DNA of 64,000 nucleotides from Epiperipatus broadwayi (taxonomy: Eukaryota > Onychophora > Udeonychophora > Euonychophora > Peripatidae). This document shows positions 9,480-21,400 of the stretch, piece by piece. The position numbers and the translations under genes are program-made. Where the stretch lies: assembly GCA_028023455.1 (NCBI GenBank), contig JAQFVV010006197.1, forward strand, positions 20,707,254 to 20,771,253. Reading direction: 5' to 3'. Below the pieces are notes generated by a model that saw only the letters and a list, made by a program, of their open reading frames with translations, ran no database searches and was not told the origin of the DNA. Position 1 is the first letter of the stretch. Each line of letters begins with the position of its first letter.

Positions 9480-11800
9480 TATGTATAAAAAAATCTTATA
9501 CATCACAAAGCTTATTTTTAATGTTATGGGTATATTTTAATTTTATAATTATTTATCGAACTAATGAAAATAAATTTAAAATTACCATAATAGTTATAGA
9601 ATCACATAAAAATAACTCTTTTTTTCTCATAAAAAACATAAAAAGTGTTTGTTAAACTTCTAATGTTTGTACTTAATCTTTAGAGCTTTCTTACTGCCTA
9701 AATATTTTTCTATCATCTATGGATACAAATAGAAACTGAAATATAAAATTACTAGTATTGCTAAAAATTTTTCAATTTTCAGTCAATCTATTAAGATAAT
9801 AGAAGACTTTTGCCAATATATAAATATTCAACTGCAATGTCACATCCCAATTATACAAAGGGTTAAGACAAAGTATGACCAAAAATAGTATTAAAAACTT
9901 AACATATGGATACTATTTTTGTAAAAAAAGATAGTAAAATAAACACAATACATAGGCATTAGTATTTTAAAATGGCAACATTTTAGCAATAACTTGTATT
10001 ACTCAAATTAATTCCTTAATTTATTGCATAAAGACTATTATTCATTAAAAATAATAGAACAATTAATTGCTTGGGAAGTCTAATAATAAGTCTGAGCTTG
10101 AAAAGTGATAGAGTTGGGCTGTATTTCCAAGATCTCAGGTTTTCAGCATCTGCCACTATATCACTGAGTCAAAGCATTATTAAAATGCTATTCAGTGGAA
10201 GAAGGGAGTAATTTTAAAACTATTACCCATGAAATAATGACAACTATGCACATAAATATAAGCAATAGTTTGGAATATTTTTAAATAATTAAAAAAAAAG
10301 TAACAATTTTAATAGAACATGATTTTTAACACTTTTTATATCATTTCTTATACCATCATATTAAAAGTTGTCAACATTTTTACTAATATGTTAATTTTAT
10401 GTTGCCTTATTGCTGTTCTTTTATATAATTATTTTTCTGCATTAGGAAATATAATTCCCTCTGTTTATATAATGTAGAATGATCTGTTATAAGTTTGTGT
10501 AATTAGAGAACGCTAAATTTCTGGTTATTGACCTTTATTAAAATATGATATAAATCAGATGTTCTTCAATGATGAAGGCCTATATCTAAGATTACTTTGA
10601 AAATTTGAATGTGGCCATTAAATTGGTATCTATTGGTTATTCAAATTGACATTGTATGGTTTTAGACAAGAATAAATATAATGAATTATTGTTCTTAATG
10701 TAATTGTTAAAAATAAGCTATGAAAACCATCCAATGCTTTATTGGTAATTATTCATTTTATTTTGTTGGTATTAAATATTGAAAGTAGCTGTTGTTACCT
10801 TCCTCAACTTATTAGTTGTTTATAATTAAAATTTTTCTGTATTGTGTATAAAATGTGAGATAAACAACTTAAATATATGAATGCCAAGAAAGGGCATTTT
10901 CACAATGTTTCTCTCAAAAATAGTAATAAAGACAAATCTTTCTATTAACCCAACTGTTAGAAGATAAACATTTTAATTGATTTTTTTTTATAGTAGCAAA
11001 TAATATTTAGATATTCATTCCTAATAAATAAAAAGTTGACTGGGCTTCTTACAGTTTTGTTACTTAAAAACGTATTAAACTTTTTTTTTATTAAAAATAA
11101 ATAAATTATTAAACAAGAAAAAAATTGTTACAATTGTTAAATTAAATTTACATGACTTTGAACTAAACTGTCTTTTGCTTCAAAGAAGCTACTCTGGTTT
11201 TAGTCCCAAACAAATTGTTTCCTTGTAATTTTGAGGTATGTGTTGGAAATTTGTTTATAAAAACAGCACCTTATTCCATGCGTCCTGAAATATATTTGAA
11301 GGTGTGAGCATTTTGTCTCTGTCTTTAATTTTATCTATTACTCCAATGTAGGCATTTGGGGCACTGAGGGTGTTTTGTTCAAAGATAAATTGGCATCTGA
11401 TAATCTAGACTGCATAGGAAAGGAAGATGGTTAATCTGATTATGAAAATATCCCCACTGTTGATGGCTGTCTTAATAGATAATAACTGTGAATTTAGTTG
11501 ATGTCAATGCTTTAATGGTACTGAAGTAGGACTTTTTAGATAATCTTCAGCTATCTAAAACAATTTTTTTTACCCAGATTTAATTCTCAGGTCAGAGACA
11601 TGGCAGGCAATACACTACTATTGTATTAAGAAACTTTTATAAATGACTATGTAAGTATGTACATTTATACATATTTTAAACAATAAATTAACATCCTACA
11701 CTTAAACATGTGATTATAAATATTAGAAAATATAACCACTAAATATGTTTTAATCATGGTTTAGTGTTTATCTAATAATTATTACATCAATTTATTTTAC
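9480..11800. other. Intergenic, nothing recognised
   Basis: A+T-rich with many poly-A/T runs. No frame, RNA or repeat that I can support. Confidence 0.45.
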
Positions 11801-11803
11801 AGA

Positions 11804-12013
11804 TATTAAAACAGGCAAAACTCTCCATACAGTAGTACCACTCAGTGCAAGCCAGAGTAATCAATGGATGCCAGAAGGCTTATGCATAAAATCCCTATCG
11901 AGTGCCTACTCATCTAATATCCCAAGACTAGTTTATAGCTTGTGGCTTTCATCAGTGAGGAACTTTGATTACCCTGTTTTTGCATTGTATGAAAAGTTTT
12001 GCCTGTTTTAATA
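11804..12013. mobile_element. MITE of about 206 bp with terminal inverted repeats
   Basis: Left end TATTAAAACAGGCAAAACT and right end (reverse complement) TATTAAAACAGGCAAAACT match over 19 bp, followed by further inverted similarity (CATACA; GTAATCAA inside). The outer TA on each side may be the target duplication. No coding capacity. Confidence 0.7.
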
Positions 12014-12703
12014 ACAGTTATGAGCAAGAATAAGAGATGGTGATCCTATGGTGTTTAGCAATTTATTTTACAAAAGTTACATTTTTTATATGCATTATTT
12101 AATAATAATCATTTAAAAACAAATATGCAAATCACTAAGAAACACCCTTTATTAATTGATTTGTTATTCGACATCTTTTAAGTTCAGTTATAGATTTTAA
12201 TTTTTAATAATATATATTATAATGGTATGAAAGGGACTCTTGCTTGGTAATGCTTAAAGAATATATGTTATTTATTAAGCTAAAACTGTTACTATACAAG
12301 CAGGTTTAGCATATATAAATGTATAATAGGGCAATACTTTATAACTATAATTTTGAATCTAAAACACTTAAGTAAATTAATGAAACTCTATTATCAGCTA
12401 AAATGCAATTTAAAATCAAAGGGATATTTTATTGAATCCGAATTACATCTGATAAATAAATAAGCTAATATGGTTTTAATAAATTAATTTCCTTTTAATA
12501 TTAGGAGTAAAGTGTACTATAATTAAATTCAAAGAATATCTAAATGTTGTTTTGAGTATCTCAGAATAAAACAACTATTTCCACAATTATAATCATGTTT
12601 CCCCGAGACTTTTGATAACTGATGTAATGTTAAAATATATATATAAAGTCAGTTTTATTAATAAATAAGTTCATATTTTATTTACATTAAAGAAAGGAAT
12701 GGC

Positions 12704-12736
12704 AATAATAATAATAATAATAATAATAACAACAAC

Positions 12737-12783
<47 letters not shown>

Positions 12784-12797
12784 CAACAATAATAATA

Positions 12798-12828
<31 letters not shown>

Positions 12829-12829
12829 T
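12704..12829. repeat. (AAT)n microsatellite with AAC interruptions
   Basis: About 126 bp of AAT repeats with two CAACAACAA interruptions and one AGT. Confidence 0.95.
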
Positions 12830-12989
12830 TTATATTTTAATTATCATTTTCTTTATTTTCATTTTATAAAAAATAAATAAATAATTTATAATATCATGCA
12901 TGGATAAAAAAACATTATTTTGGTCCTACAATACTATCAAAGGCTATCTATATCATTTATATAAGACTAAATAGTATTTTTAGTTAAAC

Positions 12990-13390
12990 ATTAAATGGTC
13001 ATATATAGGGTATATGAGCACAGGCTTTCACATGGCCTAGCACTCTTCACTCTAATTCATAATACTGATACATTTGAACACATATATGTCAAAAAGATAA
13101 ATAATCACCAATATATGTATTTCATGCTAAGCCAGCAATCATCAGTTGGTCCAGATTATCATCTCTACATATATATGACATAAGTGCTCAGATATATATT
13201 AAGATAGCCAATCTTCATACTTTAATGGACAAGCTTCAATCCACTCCACACTCCAACTCTTCAACTGTCCATCTAATTGAAAATCTGATGAAGGAATGCT
13301 CAAAAGCCACCCTGAGGCCAAGATTCTCATCACACCCATGTTGACCTACAGTCAATCTGACCCCTCATGTACAGGACATAAACCATTTAA
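12990..13390 (-). mobile_element. tRNA-like/hammerhead unit, left arm of palindrome
   Basis: Minus-strand unit: inner leader (GGGTG... GAATCTTGGCCTCAGGGTGG near 13305-13330, then AGATTTTCAATTAGATGG), ribozyme (13100-13160), then the tRNA-like end (ACTGATACATTTGAAC, with TATCAGTATTATGA on the minus strand). It meets the oppositely oriented copy at about 13390. Together the two form an inverted repeat of about 780 bp. Confidence 0.75.
13100..13160 (-). ncRNA. Type I hammerhead ribozyme, intact core
   Basis: On the minus strand: CTGATGA at 13145-13139, GAAA at 13123-13120, stem II TGCT/AGCA with a GGCTT loop, inner stem I CCAA (13149-13146) with TTGG (13111-13108), internal loop TGGA/T, outer stem I GATAATC (13160-13154) with GATTAT (13106-13101). 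Stem III is a three-pair hairpin ATA/TAT with loop CA. Predicted cleavage after A of the UA at the stem III/stem I junction. All conserved core bases are present. Confidence 0.8.
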
Positions 13391-13770
13391 TACATATACA
13401 AGGAATGGGCAGATATCTGGGTGTAATGAGAATCTCGGCCTCAGGGTGGCCTTTGAGTGTTCCATCATCAGAATTTCAATTGGATGGACAGTTAAAGAGT
13501 TGGAGTGTGGAGTGGATTGAAGCCTTTCCATTAAATTATGAAGATTGGCTATCTTAATATATATATCTGAGCACTTATGGCACATATGTGTAGAGATGAT
13601 AATCTAGACCAACTGATGATTGCTGGTTTAGCATGAAACACAGATATTGGTGATTATTTATCATTTTGACATATATGGGTTCAAGGGTATCAGTGTTATG
13701 AGATAGAGTGGAGAGTGGTGGGTCATGTGAGAGTCTGTGCTCATATACCCTATATATTACATATATAAAT
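13391..13770 (+). mobile_element. tRNA-like/hammerhead unit, right arm of palindrome
   Basis: Plus-strand unit mirroring 12990-13390: CGGCCTCAGGGTGGCCTTTG, leader CCATCATCAGAATTTC, ribozyme (13598-13658), tRNA-like region with TATCAGTGTTATGAGATAG (about 13688-13706) and a mutated B-box GTGCTCATATACCC near 13738-13751. The outer tips of both arms carry GGTATATGAGCACA/TGTGCTCATATACC. Confidence 0.75.
13598..13658 (+). ncRNA. Type I hammerhead ribozyme, intact core
   Basis: CTGATGA at 13613-13619, GAAA at 13635-13638, stem II TGCT/AGCA, inner stem I CCAA (13609-13612) with TTGG (13647-13650), internal loop TAGA/T, outer stem I GATAATC (13598-13604) with GATTATT (13652-13658), seven pairs with one G-T wobble. 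Complete core. Both arms of the palindrome therefore carry a potentially active ribozyme on opposite strands. Confidence 0.8.
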
Positions 13771-14207
13771 ACAAGTATATTATAAGCCTGTATTTCAGTT
13801 ATTAAATGGTCATATGAATATATTTTTTTAGGTGAATGATTTTAGTACTGCTCCAACTATATTAACTTCACCTTAAGCATACATATATCTGTTTCTGACA
13901 AACACTACTTTTGAAAATAATTACAACAACAGATCCTTTTTTTAGCAAATAGCTAAAATATAAGAATAAATAATAATTTATAACTACTTATCTTGTCTTC
14001 ACTAAGTATATAGGTGCTAAATAGATCGGATAAATGGGTACCATAACACAATTAATATGGAACCACTACTTTAATATATATATAGGAATGAATTCACCTA
14101 AGTCTAATAGAACATACATTTGGCACACTAATACAAGAAAACTACTGCAAAATTTATTAATCTTTGAAGACATATTTTCCGTGAGTAAATAAGTTATTAC
14201 AAATTAG

Positions 14208-15564
<1,357 letters not shown>

Positions 15565-15688
15565 AATTAGAATGTTCTATTTACTTAAAATATATATATA
15601 ATTTTTATTAAGTGTGATTATGAAATTGCTACCTTCTATTTACTTAAAATATATATATAAATTTAAGTGTGAATGAAATTGCTACATT
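15565..15688. repeat. Two-copy tandem repeat of about 60 bp
   Basis: TTCTATTTACTTAAAATATA, then AAGTGTGA and GAAATTGCTAC occur twice with small indels. Confidence 0.75.
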
Positions 15689-17924
15689 CGATTTCTATCA
15701 AAAACTTTTTGTACAACTATAGATATGTAAGGAAGTTTAAGACATTTATTTAATTTAAGTCAAATAATAATTTTTGCTCTATGTTTTTTTATTCTTTAAA
15801 ACTACATATTTTAAAGATTGGACTGGGGACTAATTTTTACAATATATATATATCATTATTTACATATTTCAAGATCTTTTTTTTTTATTCAATGTTTCAA
15901 CACTTTTTCATTTATGTTGAAGATGTTATGCATTTTTTAATCACAATTTATTGCCCTCATTTTTACAATTACAGATGATAGAAAAATTTAGATGCCACTT
16001 AAGATGTTGTCCAAGTCACCACATACATCATCATATCTTTCCAAATGTTTTTTATGTTGTTTCATATTTATTTAGTGTATTCTACAGCAATATGACTTAT
16101 AAGGTTTGGACATATATATGAACTCAACATAGTTCTAATAGATTTTTTTTCTATTAATGCTTGGAAGTAGTTTTTTAGTCGATTTTTAACATGATTATTA
16201 TTCTCTGGAGAAATTATTTCTATGTAAACAAGAACAGATTAAGGATTAATAAGATTATTACAATAGAATCTTTTTTTATTATTATTTAAAATTCTTATTT
16301 TTTAAATCAATTATTGTTTTTTTTTTTATATCTATGAAAAGTGAATTTACATTTATCTAGAATGTTTTTTTTACCATTTTGTTTTGATTTTTTACAGAAT
16401 ATTTTTTTTTTCTTTTAGTATCGATTTTGATATTTTGTATAAACAGTATATATATATATATAAAATTAGCTGTGATCTGAACTAATAAACTATGTTTCAG
16501 TTTTTATATATAATAACTGATTACACATGATTCAAACATATGTACTATGTAAAAGACCTCATCTGTAGTAGCTATCATATACACTTCTAAATTCAAGCCC
16601 TAGTATTTGAATTCAGGTGGAACATGATATTTTTAAAGCAAACAGGAATTTCTAAGCCAATTTAAGACTTTGTGTAAATAGTTGATGCATTAAGTAGATA
16701 GATATCTAATTATTGTTAACTAGAAAATAAGTCACAAAGAAAAAAACAACTAAAAACCTTCACAAATGCAAAGCCTGGTAAATAATAACAACACATTACC
16801 GAATGGAGCTAGATTGGGAAGCTGCCTGGTGGTTTCACTGCTACTATCTTGAAAAATTCTGTAAATAATTTTGTCTTGTCAGAGGATGGAGAGGGAAAAA
16901 CTATTTAAATTTTGCTTTAAATTCTATTTTATGCATTCAATAGATAAGGAAGGTCTCCTATGCAGGAAAGATTATAAAATTATAACTCCTTTACAGATTT
17001 ACAACTTAGCAACTGCTTTCGACCAGGTCGGTCATATTCGTAGCGCTAAAATAAGTATGTCCATTGAATTACAAACGAATAAAATAAGAAAAAAAATATA
17101 GATTTACTGTATACACTTTTATAAAGACACAGTGATTAATTATGCCATTATTTATTTTAATTAATAAAAATGCTGTTCAAATTAAAAACAACTTATATTT
17201 AAAAAAAAATTATGTAATAATATTTAAAAAATGAAAAATTTAACAAAAAAAAAATAATGAACTTCTTTACCAATACTGCAACTCATTATTTTAAATAAAC
17301 AGTTTGACGTTTGTTTAGTGTTTTTTTTTCTTGCAATTTTATAAAAACAAAAAACAAATATTTTTCGACTGTAGAATAAACAGTTTTATTTTAGTTTTTT
17401 TTTTTTTAAAAAACTCTATTTTTAAAAAGTTCAAGTACAAAAATACTGAAAACTTCTTAAGTGAAACTTAGTAATTTTTTAAATGAAAATAGTTTATGTC
17501 TCTTCAAAGTGCATTTATTGCTGAAGGCTTACATTCTAATCCTAGTAGGATACCTTTCAACTAAAAACAAAACAATAAAAGGCAACAAAAAGTAAGTCGT
17601 GCTTAGAGATAAAATTATATAATTTTTACTAGATTTGTGAGTGTATAGATGTATACATATAAAAATAAAGTTAGACTTATTTACAGAATATATTGCAACA
17701 AACTTCAATCATATATGTATGTGCATAAATCCAGATGCAATTTAAATACAAATACAAGCTGAAACATATTACATGTGAATTAATTTCTTCACAACTCTTA
17801 ACTGTTCAATTTTATATAATCTCTTTATTTTGCATTTTGAAAGCAATTTTAATTTTATTTTAATTTTTTAATTATTTCAGCTGACTTAAAACTTCATCAG
17901 AGATCTGCACATACTACTTTTTTA
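15689..17924. other. Intergenic, nothing recognised
   Basis: A+T-rich. A 76-aa frame at 16871-17101 has no ATG at its start and no recognisable motif; I do not call it a gene. Confidence 0.4.
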
Positions 17925-18190
17925 TTATATAACATAGACTTTCAAGCACCTTTCACGTATACGCTCTACATACACATGACCACACATACAAAAACACAAA
18001 TGATCTCCAATATACATATTTTGTGCTGGACCAACTGATGAGTGCTGGTTCAGCACAAAATATGTATATTGAAAATCATTTGTCTTTATCACGTGTGTGG
18101 GGTCATGTTTATACGGCTGTATGAGATAGAGCGAATAGCTGAAGGAAGCTTGAAAATCTGTGTTCAAATCCCTTGTAGTATATAAATTAT
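17925..18190. mobile_element. Palindromic double copy of the ribozyme unit's 3' part
   Basis: Left half (minus) and right half (plus) are inverted copies of the ribozyme 3' end plus tRNA-like region (plus strand: GGTCATGTTTATACGGCTGT, ATGAGATAGAGCGAATAGC, B-box TGTTCAAATCCC at about 18160-18172). The symmetry centre lies inside the hammerhead itself: both arms begin at stem II (CAGCACAAAATATGTATATT). Confidence 0.7.
18020..18078 (+). ncRNA. Degenerate hammerhead at the palindrome centre
   Basis: CTGATGA at 18035-18041 is intact and stem II GTGCTG/CAGCAC is perfect, but GAAA reads AAAA (G12 lost) and the 3' stem I strand reads ATTG rather than TTGG. On the left, the 5' stem I region has been replaced by an inverted copy of the ribozyme's 3' half. 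Not expected to cleave. Confidence 0.7.
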
Positions 18191-18489
18191 ATTTGTATTT
18201 AAACAAATATAATAATACATTTTATAAAATTTTTACCTATTTAAAATGATCATAATTGAAAACAAATATATTTTCTAATATACAAACGAAACAAATCTTA
18301 AATCCTATATAAAATTATTTTAAGAAACTACGAAAAAGAATATGATGCATTTTATTTTATCAATCATTCTGATTAGGGAAAACTATTAATTATTCTTTTA
18401 GTTCCCAAAATTGGTTAAAACGAATATCATATAGTAAAAATGAAGTAGATTACATCCTGTGGAAGAGAATTGTTTATTTCTATGAAAAG

Positions 18490-19560
18490 TTCTTTATATA
18501 CAACATTATCATCATTGATCTACTACTGAATAAAGATCACTACAAGTTTAATCCAGTTTCTCTGATCTCTAGACTCTCTTATTCATGTCATACCAGCAAA
18601 CTTCCTTATTTCATCTATCCATCCAACTCGTGGTCTCTTTCTAGACTTTTTACAAACTGTTGAAATTCCAGTTTAAGATTTTAATTAACCATCTTCTATC
18701 ATCTCTTCTAACAATATGTTTACCCCAGTTCTATTTTAGTCTCTTACTTTTTTTAATGATGTTGGTAATACCTGTTTGTTTTCTTGCTCATGCATTTTGT
18801 TTTTGACCAGTTATTACTCTTAACATATATCTCTTCATTCTTCATTAAGAGATCTGAAGTCTCTGTATTGATTTTCTGATAAAGATCAATGTCTCAAATC
18901 CATTAGTAAGAAGTGGAAAAACATATTTATTAAAAAATTATTAAAACAGTGTTTTAGTTTTTTATGATTTTTTGGTCTACTTTCTTAATTTCGTCAGATA
19001 ATTTTTGCATCATTTTCTGAAATTCAGAAGAATTATTTGCAATAATAAATACATTATCTGCAAAATCTAAATAACTTAAATCTCATTTACTTTTACTCCC
19101 TTAGCCTCCCATTTTAAACAACAAAATATTTCTTTTAAAACTGCTATAAAAAGTATGTAGATATATAATCACATTGTCTTCCATTTTCTCAATATCTTTT
19201 ATAAGATTATCATGTAATATAATCATTACTATTGCATCTTGATAAAGTATTCTTTAAAATATGACAATATTCTGAATCTATACATTGGTGATCCAATGCT
19301 TTGATTACTGCAGAAATGTATGTATCATCTTTTCATAATCTACAAATCCAAAGCATAATGGCAGCTTTTATCCAGGGCTTCTTTCTATAATTTCTTTCAA
19401 TGCTAAAATGTAATCTTAAAATAAATATTTTCTATTAATGGAAATAAAATCCAATTCTGCTGAATCTTCTTTAGATGCTACCATGTCCATTTCTATTTAG
19501 CATTTTCTCAAAGAAAGAATTAATAATATGCACATGTTTTTTTTCTATAAACTTCAAAAG
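18490..19560 (-). pseudogene. RTE-type LINE reverse-transcriptase relic
   Basis: Minus-strand fragments match RTE/BovB-like LINEs in the right order: LCFGFVDYEKMIHTFLQ (RT: LAFVDYEKAFDS), AVLKEIFCCLKWEAKGVKVN (RT: L-EVFR-L-WE--GI-INGE), DFADNVFIIANNSSEFQKMM (the FADD catalytic box with the second Asp changed to Asn), then KRPRVGWIDEIRKFAGMT and NWIKL of the C-terminal tail. Numerous stops and frameshifts; dead. Same family as the tail at 5384-5665. Confidence 0.75.
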
Positions 19561-20454
19561 TTTGGGTCATCTCTCATTTCTGTGATAATGAAATTTACCT
19601 GCAACACATTTAATTTTTAATCATTTATAAATCAATAATCACATATCCATATAAAAATTCTTTAATTCTTTATCTTAATATGAACTTGTTGGATTATAAA
19701 TTGAATAATCTGTCTTTGGTATATTTCATTAATTTAAATAACTAATCTTATCAGACTGTCTGATATACCACCAATCTCCACAATATTGTTTTTTCATTTT
19801 TTTTATAGTGAATCCCAGTCTATATTTGCTTTTAATATTCCAGCCTTTATAATAAAATATATGTCAACTTTTAAAATCATTTTTTCATCTAACTTCATAA
19901 AGTTAGATAATGTCCCATTTAATATTAGACAATTCTTCCATTTTCATGCAATCTTCCTTCAATTGAAAAAAGCTCCAGTTATAAGTACCTAATGAACATC
20001 ATGGAATGACAACCTGTCTTCAGAAAGAATTTGCTGTTAATCAAAAGAAGATCCTTTTACTTCTCTTTGAGGCATTATAAAAAACCTTGTAGGACAAATT
20101 TTTAATGTTCTCTTCTTATATGTTTGCAATAGCAGCTTTATGATTTTTTAAATGGTATACAAACATGGCTAGATTGTTTACTAATATGCATCAGCTATTG
20201 TGATGAATTTATTGACATTCTATCTTTGAGTATAAGATCAAAAACACTATAGTCTTTGTTCTCAGTTACCTGATAATTCTTTACTAAAATATCAGTTGAA
20301 TTTTCTTGAAGGCAGAATAAATGTGTGTAAATGAACTTTTTGTAATAGATATTTATATTCATAATAAACAAAACTAAGTTATGGCTTTATTCCTAGAGAA
20401 TGTAACATCACCAACCAAGGCAGAAGTTGACTGTTGAAGATGGAGAGTGCTACA
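19561..20454. other. Intergenic, perhaps more eroded LINE
   Basis: May contain further eroded 5' parts of the LINE, but no recognisable motif is left. Confidence 0.3.
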
Positions 20455-20648
20455 AATTCTTTTATTTATTATGGATTCAGTGAAACCTGTCTGGGGATGG
20501 GGACAATCATAGATAAAGATTTGAATGCAAATCTTTTATTTATTATGGACCCAGTGAAACTGGTCCAGGGATGGGAACAATCATAGATAAAGATTTGAAT
20601 GCTTTTGCTTATAGCATTTATCATTAAAAAGGTTGTTTAGAAATATTT
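20455..20648 (+). repeat. Repeat related to 29.5 kb, with internal tandem duplication
   Basis: GGGGACAATCATAGATAAAG, ATTTGAATGC and TGTTTAGAAATATTTGCTC match the repeat at 29488-29645. The stretch TCTTTTATTTATTATGGA to GATTTGAATGCAAA (about 78 bp) is tandemly repeated. Confidence 0.7.
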
Positions 20649-20719
20649 GCTCTTTATATATATATATATATATAAAGAGCAAATATATATACAATATATA
20701 TATATATATATATATATAT
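20648..20719. repeat. AT palindrome
   Basis: GCTCTTTATATATATA and its reverse complement form a perfect 32-nt palindrome at 20650-20681, followed by a second ATAT tract that immediately precedes an LTR-like TGTACCC end at 20720. Confidence 0.85.
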
Positions 20720-21400
20720 TGTACCCTTACTTCCAGGAAATATGTAATTATAATCATTTGATCTAGCTTAGATAAATAACTATGTTTATCTAAAATGTAT
20801 CTAAATCAGCAATAATTATATTTTTTAATAATATCAAATTATCAAATTAGCTTAACTAATAAATAATAATATAGTTCTATTTTATAAAATTAAAGAAATC
20901 AAAATCCAATTAAATCATGAGACTATGAAGTGAGTTTACAAGTGGCAGAGCGAATACATTAAGCCAATATCCCATAGCATATTACCCTAATGGCATAAGA
21001 ATACTATCCCTACTCCTACTATTTAAATACTACATTTATAGTACTCTTATGTCTTTAATCTAAACTAATTAAGTACATAACTCTTAATAAATCAATCTGA
21101 ATATCTTTATTAAAATTAATTTAACTCAAATTATCTCAGGTTCTTTTAAATTACTTCTAAATTAAGTATAACTCTTGTAATCAGGTATAATAAGGGATTT
21201 AATATCATTCCTAACTACAATTCAATAATACTACTAATAACAAAATAATAATACTAATCTTTAATCTATAATTTACTCTCTTATCTTTCTACTTATAATA
21301 TTGTTCTTGTATAACACATAATAATAATGTAATGTAATTTTCTATTATCCATATGGCATCTTAAGTAAACATGTATGATATGATATTATAATATGAGAAT
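20720..21400. mobile_element. LTR-like repeat in (AT)n, copy 1
   Basis: Starts TGTACCCTTACTTCC directly after an AT tract. It matches 26017-26680 throughout (CTAGCTTAGATAAATAA, AATCATGAGACTA-GAAGTGAG, AGCCAATATCCCA, ATAAGGGATTTAATATCATT). Homology fades after about 21400, so the 3' end is lost or too diverged. Confidence 0.65.

Noticed and set aside
11930-11970. CTGATGA on the minus strand inside the 206-bp MITE
   Set aside because: It is followed by AAGCCACAAGCTATAAAC: there is no GAAA box and no stem I partner, so it is not a hammerhead.
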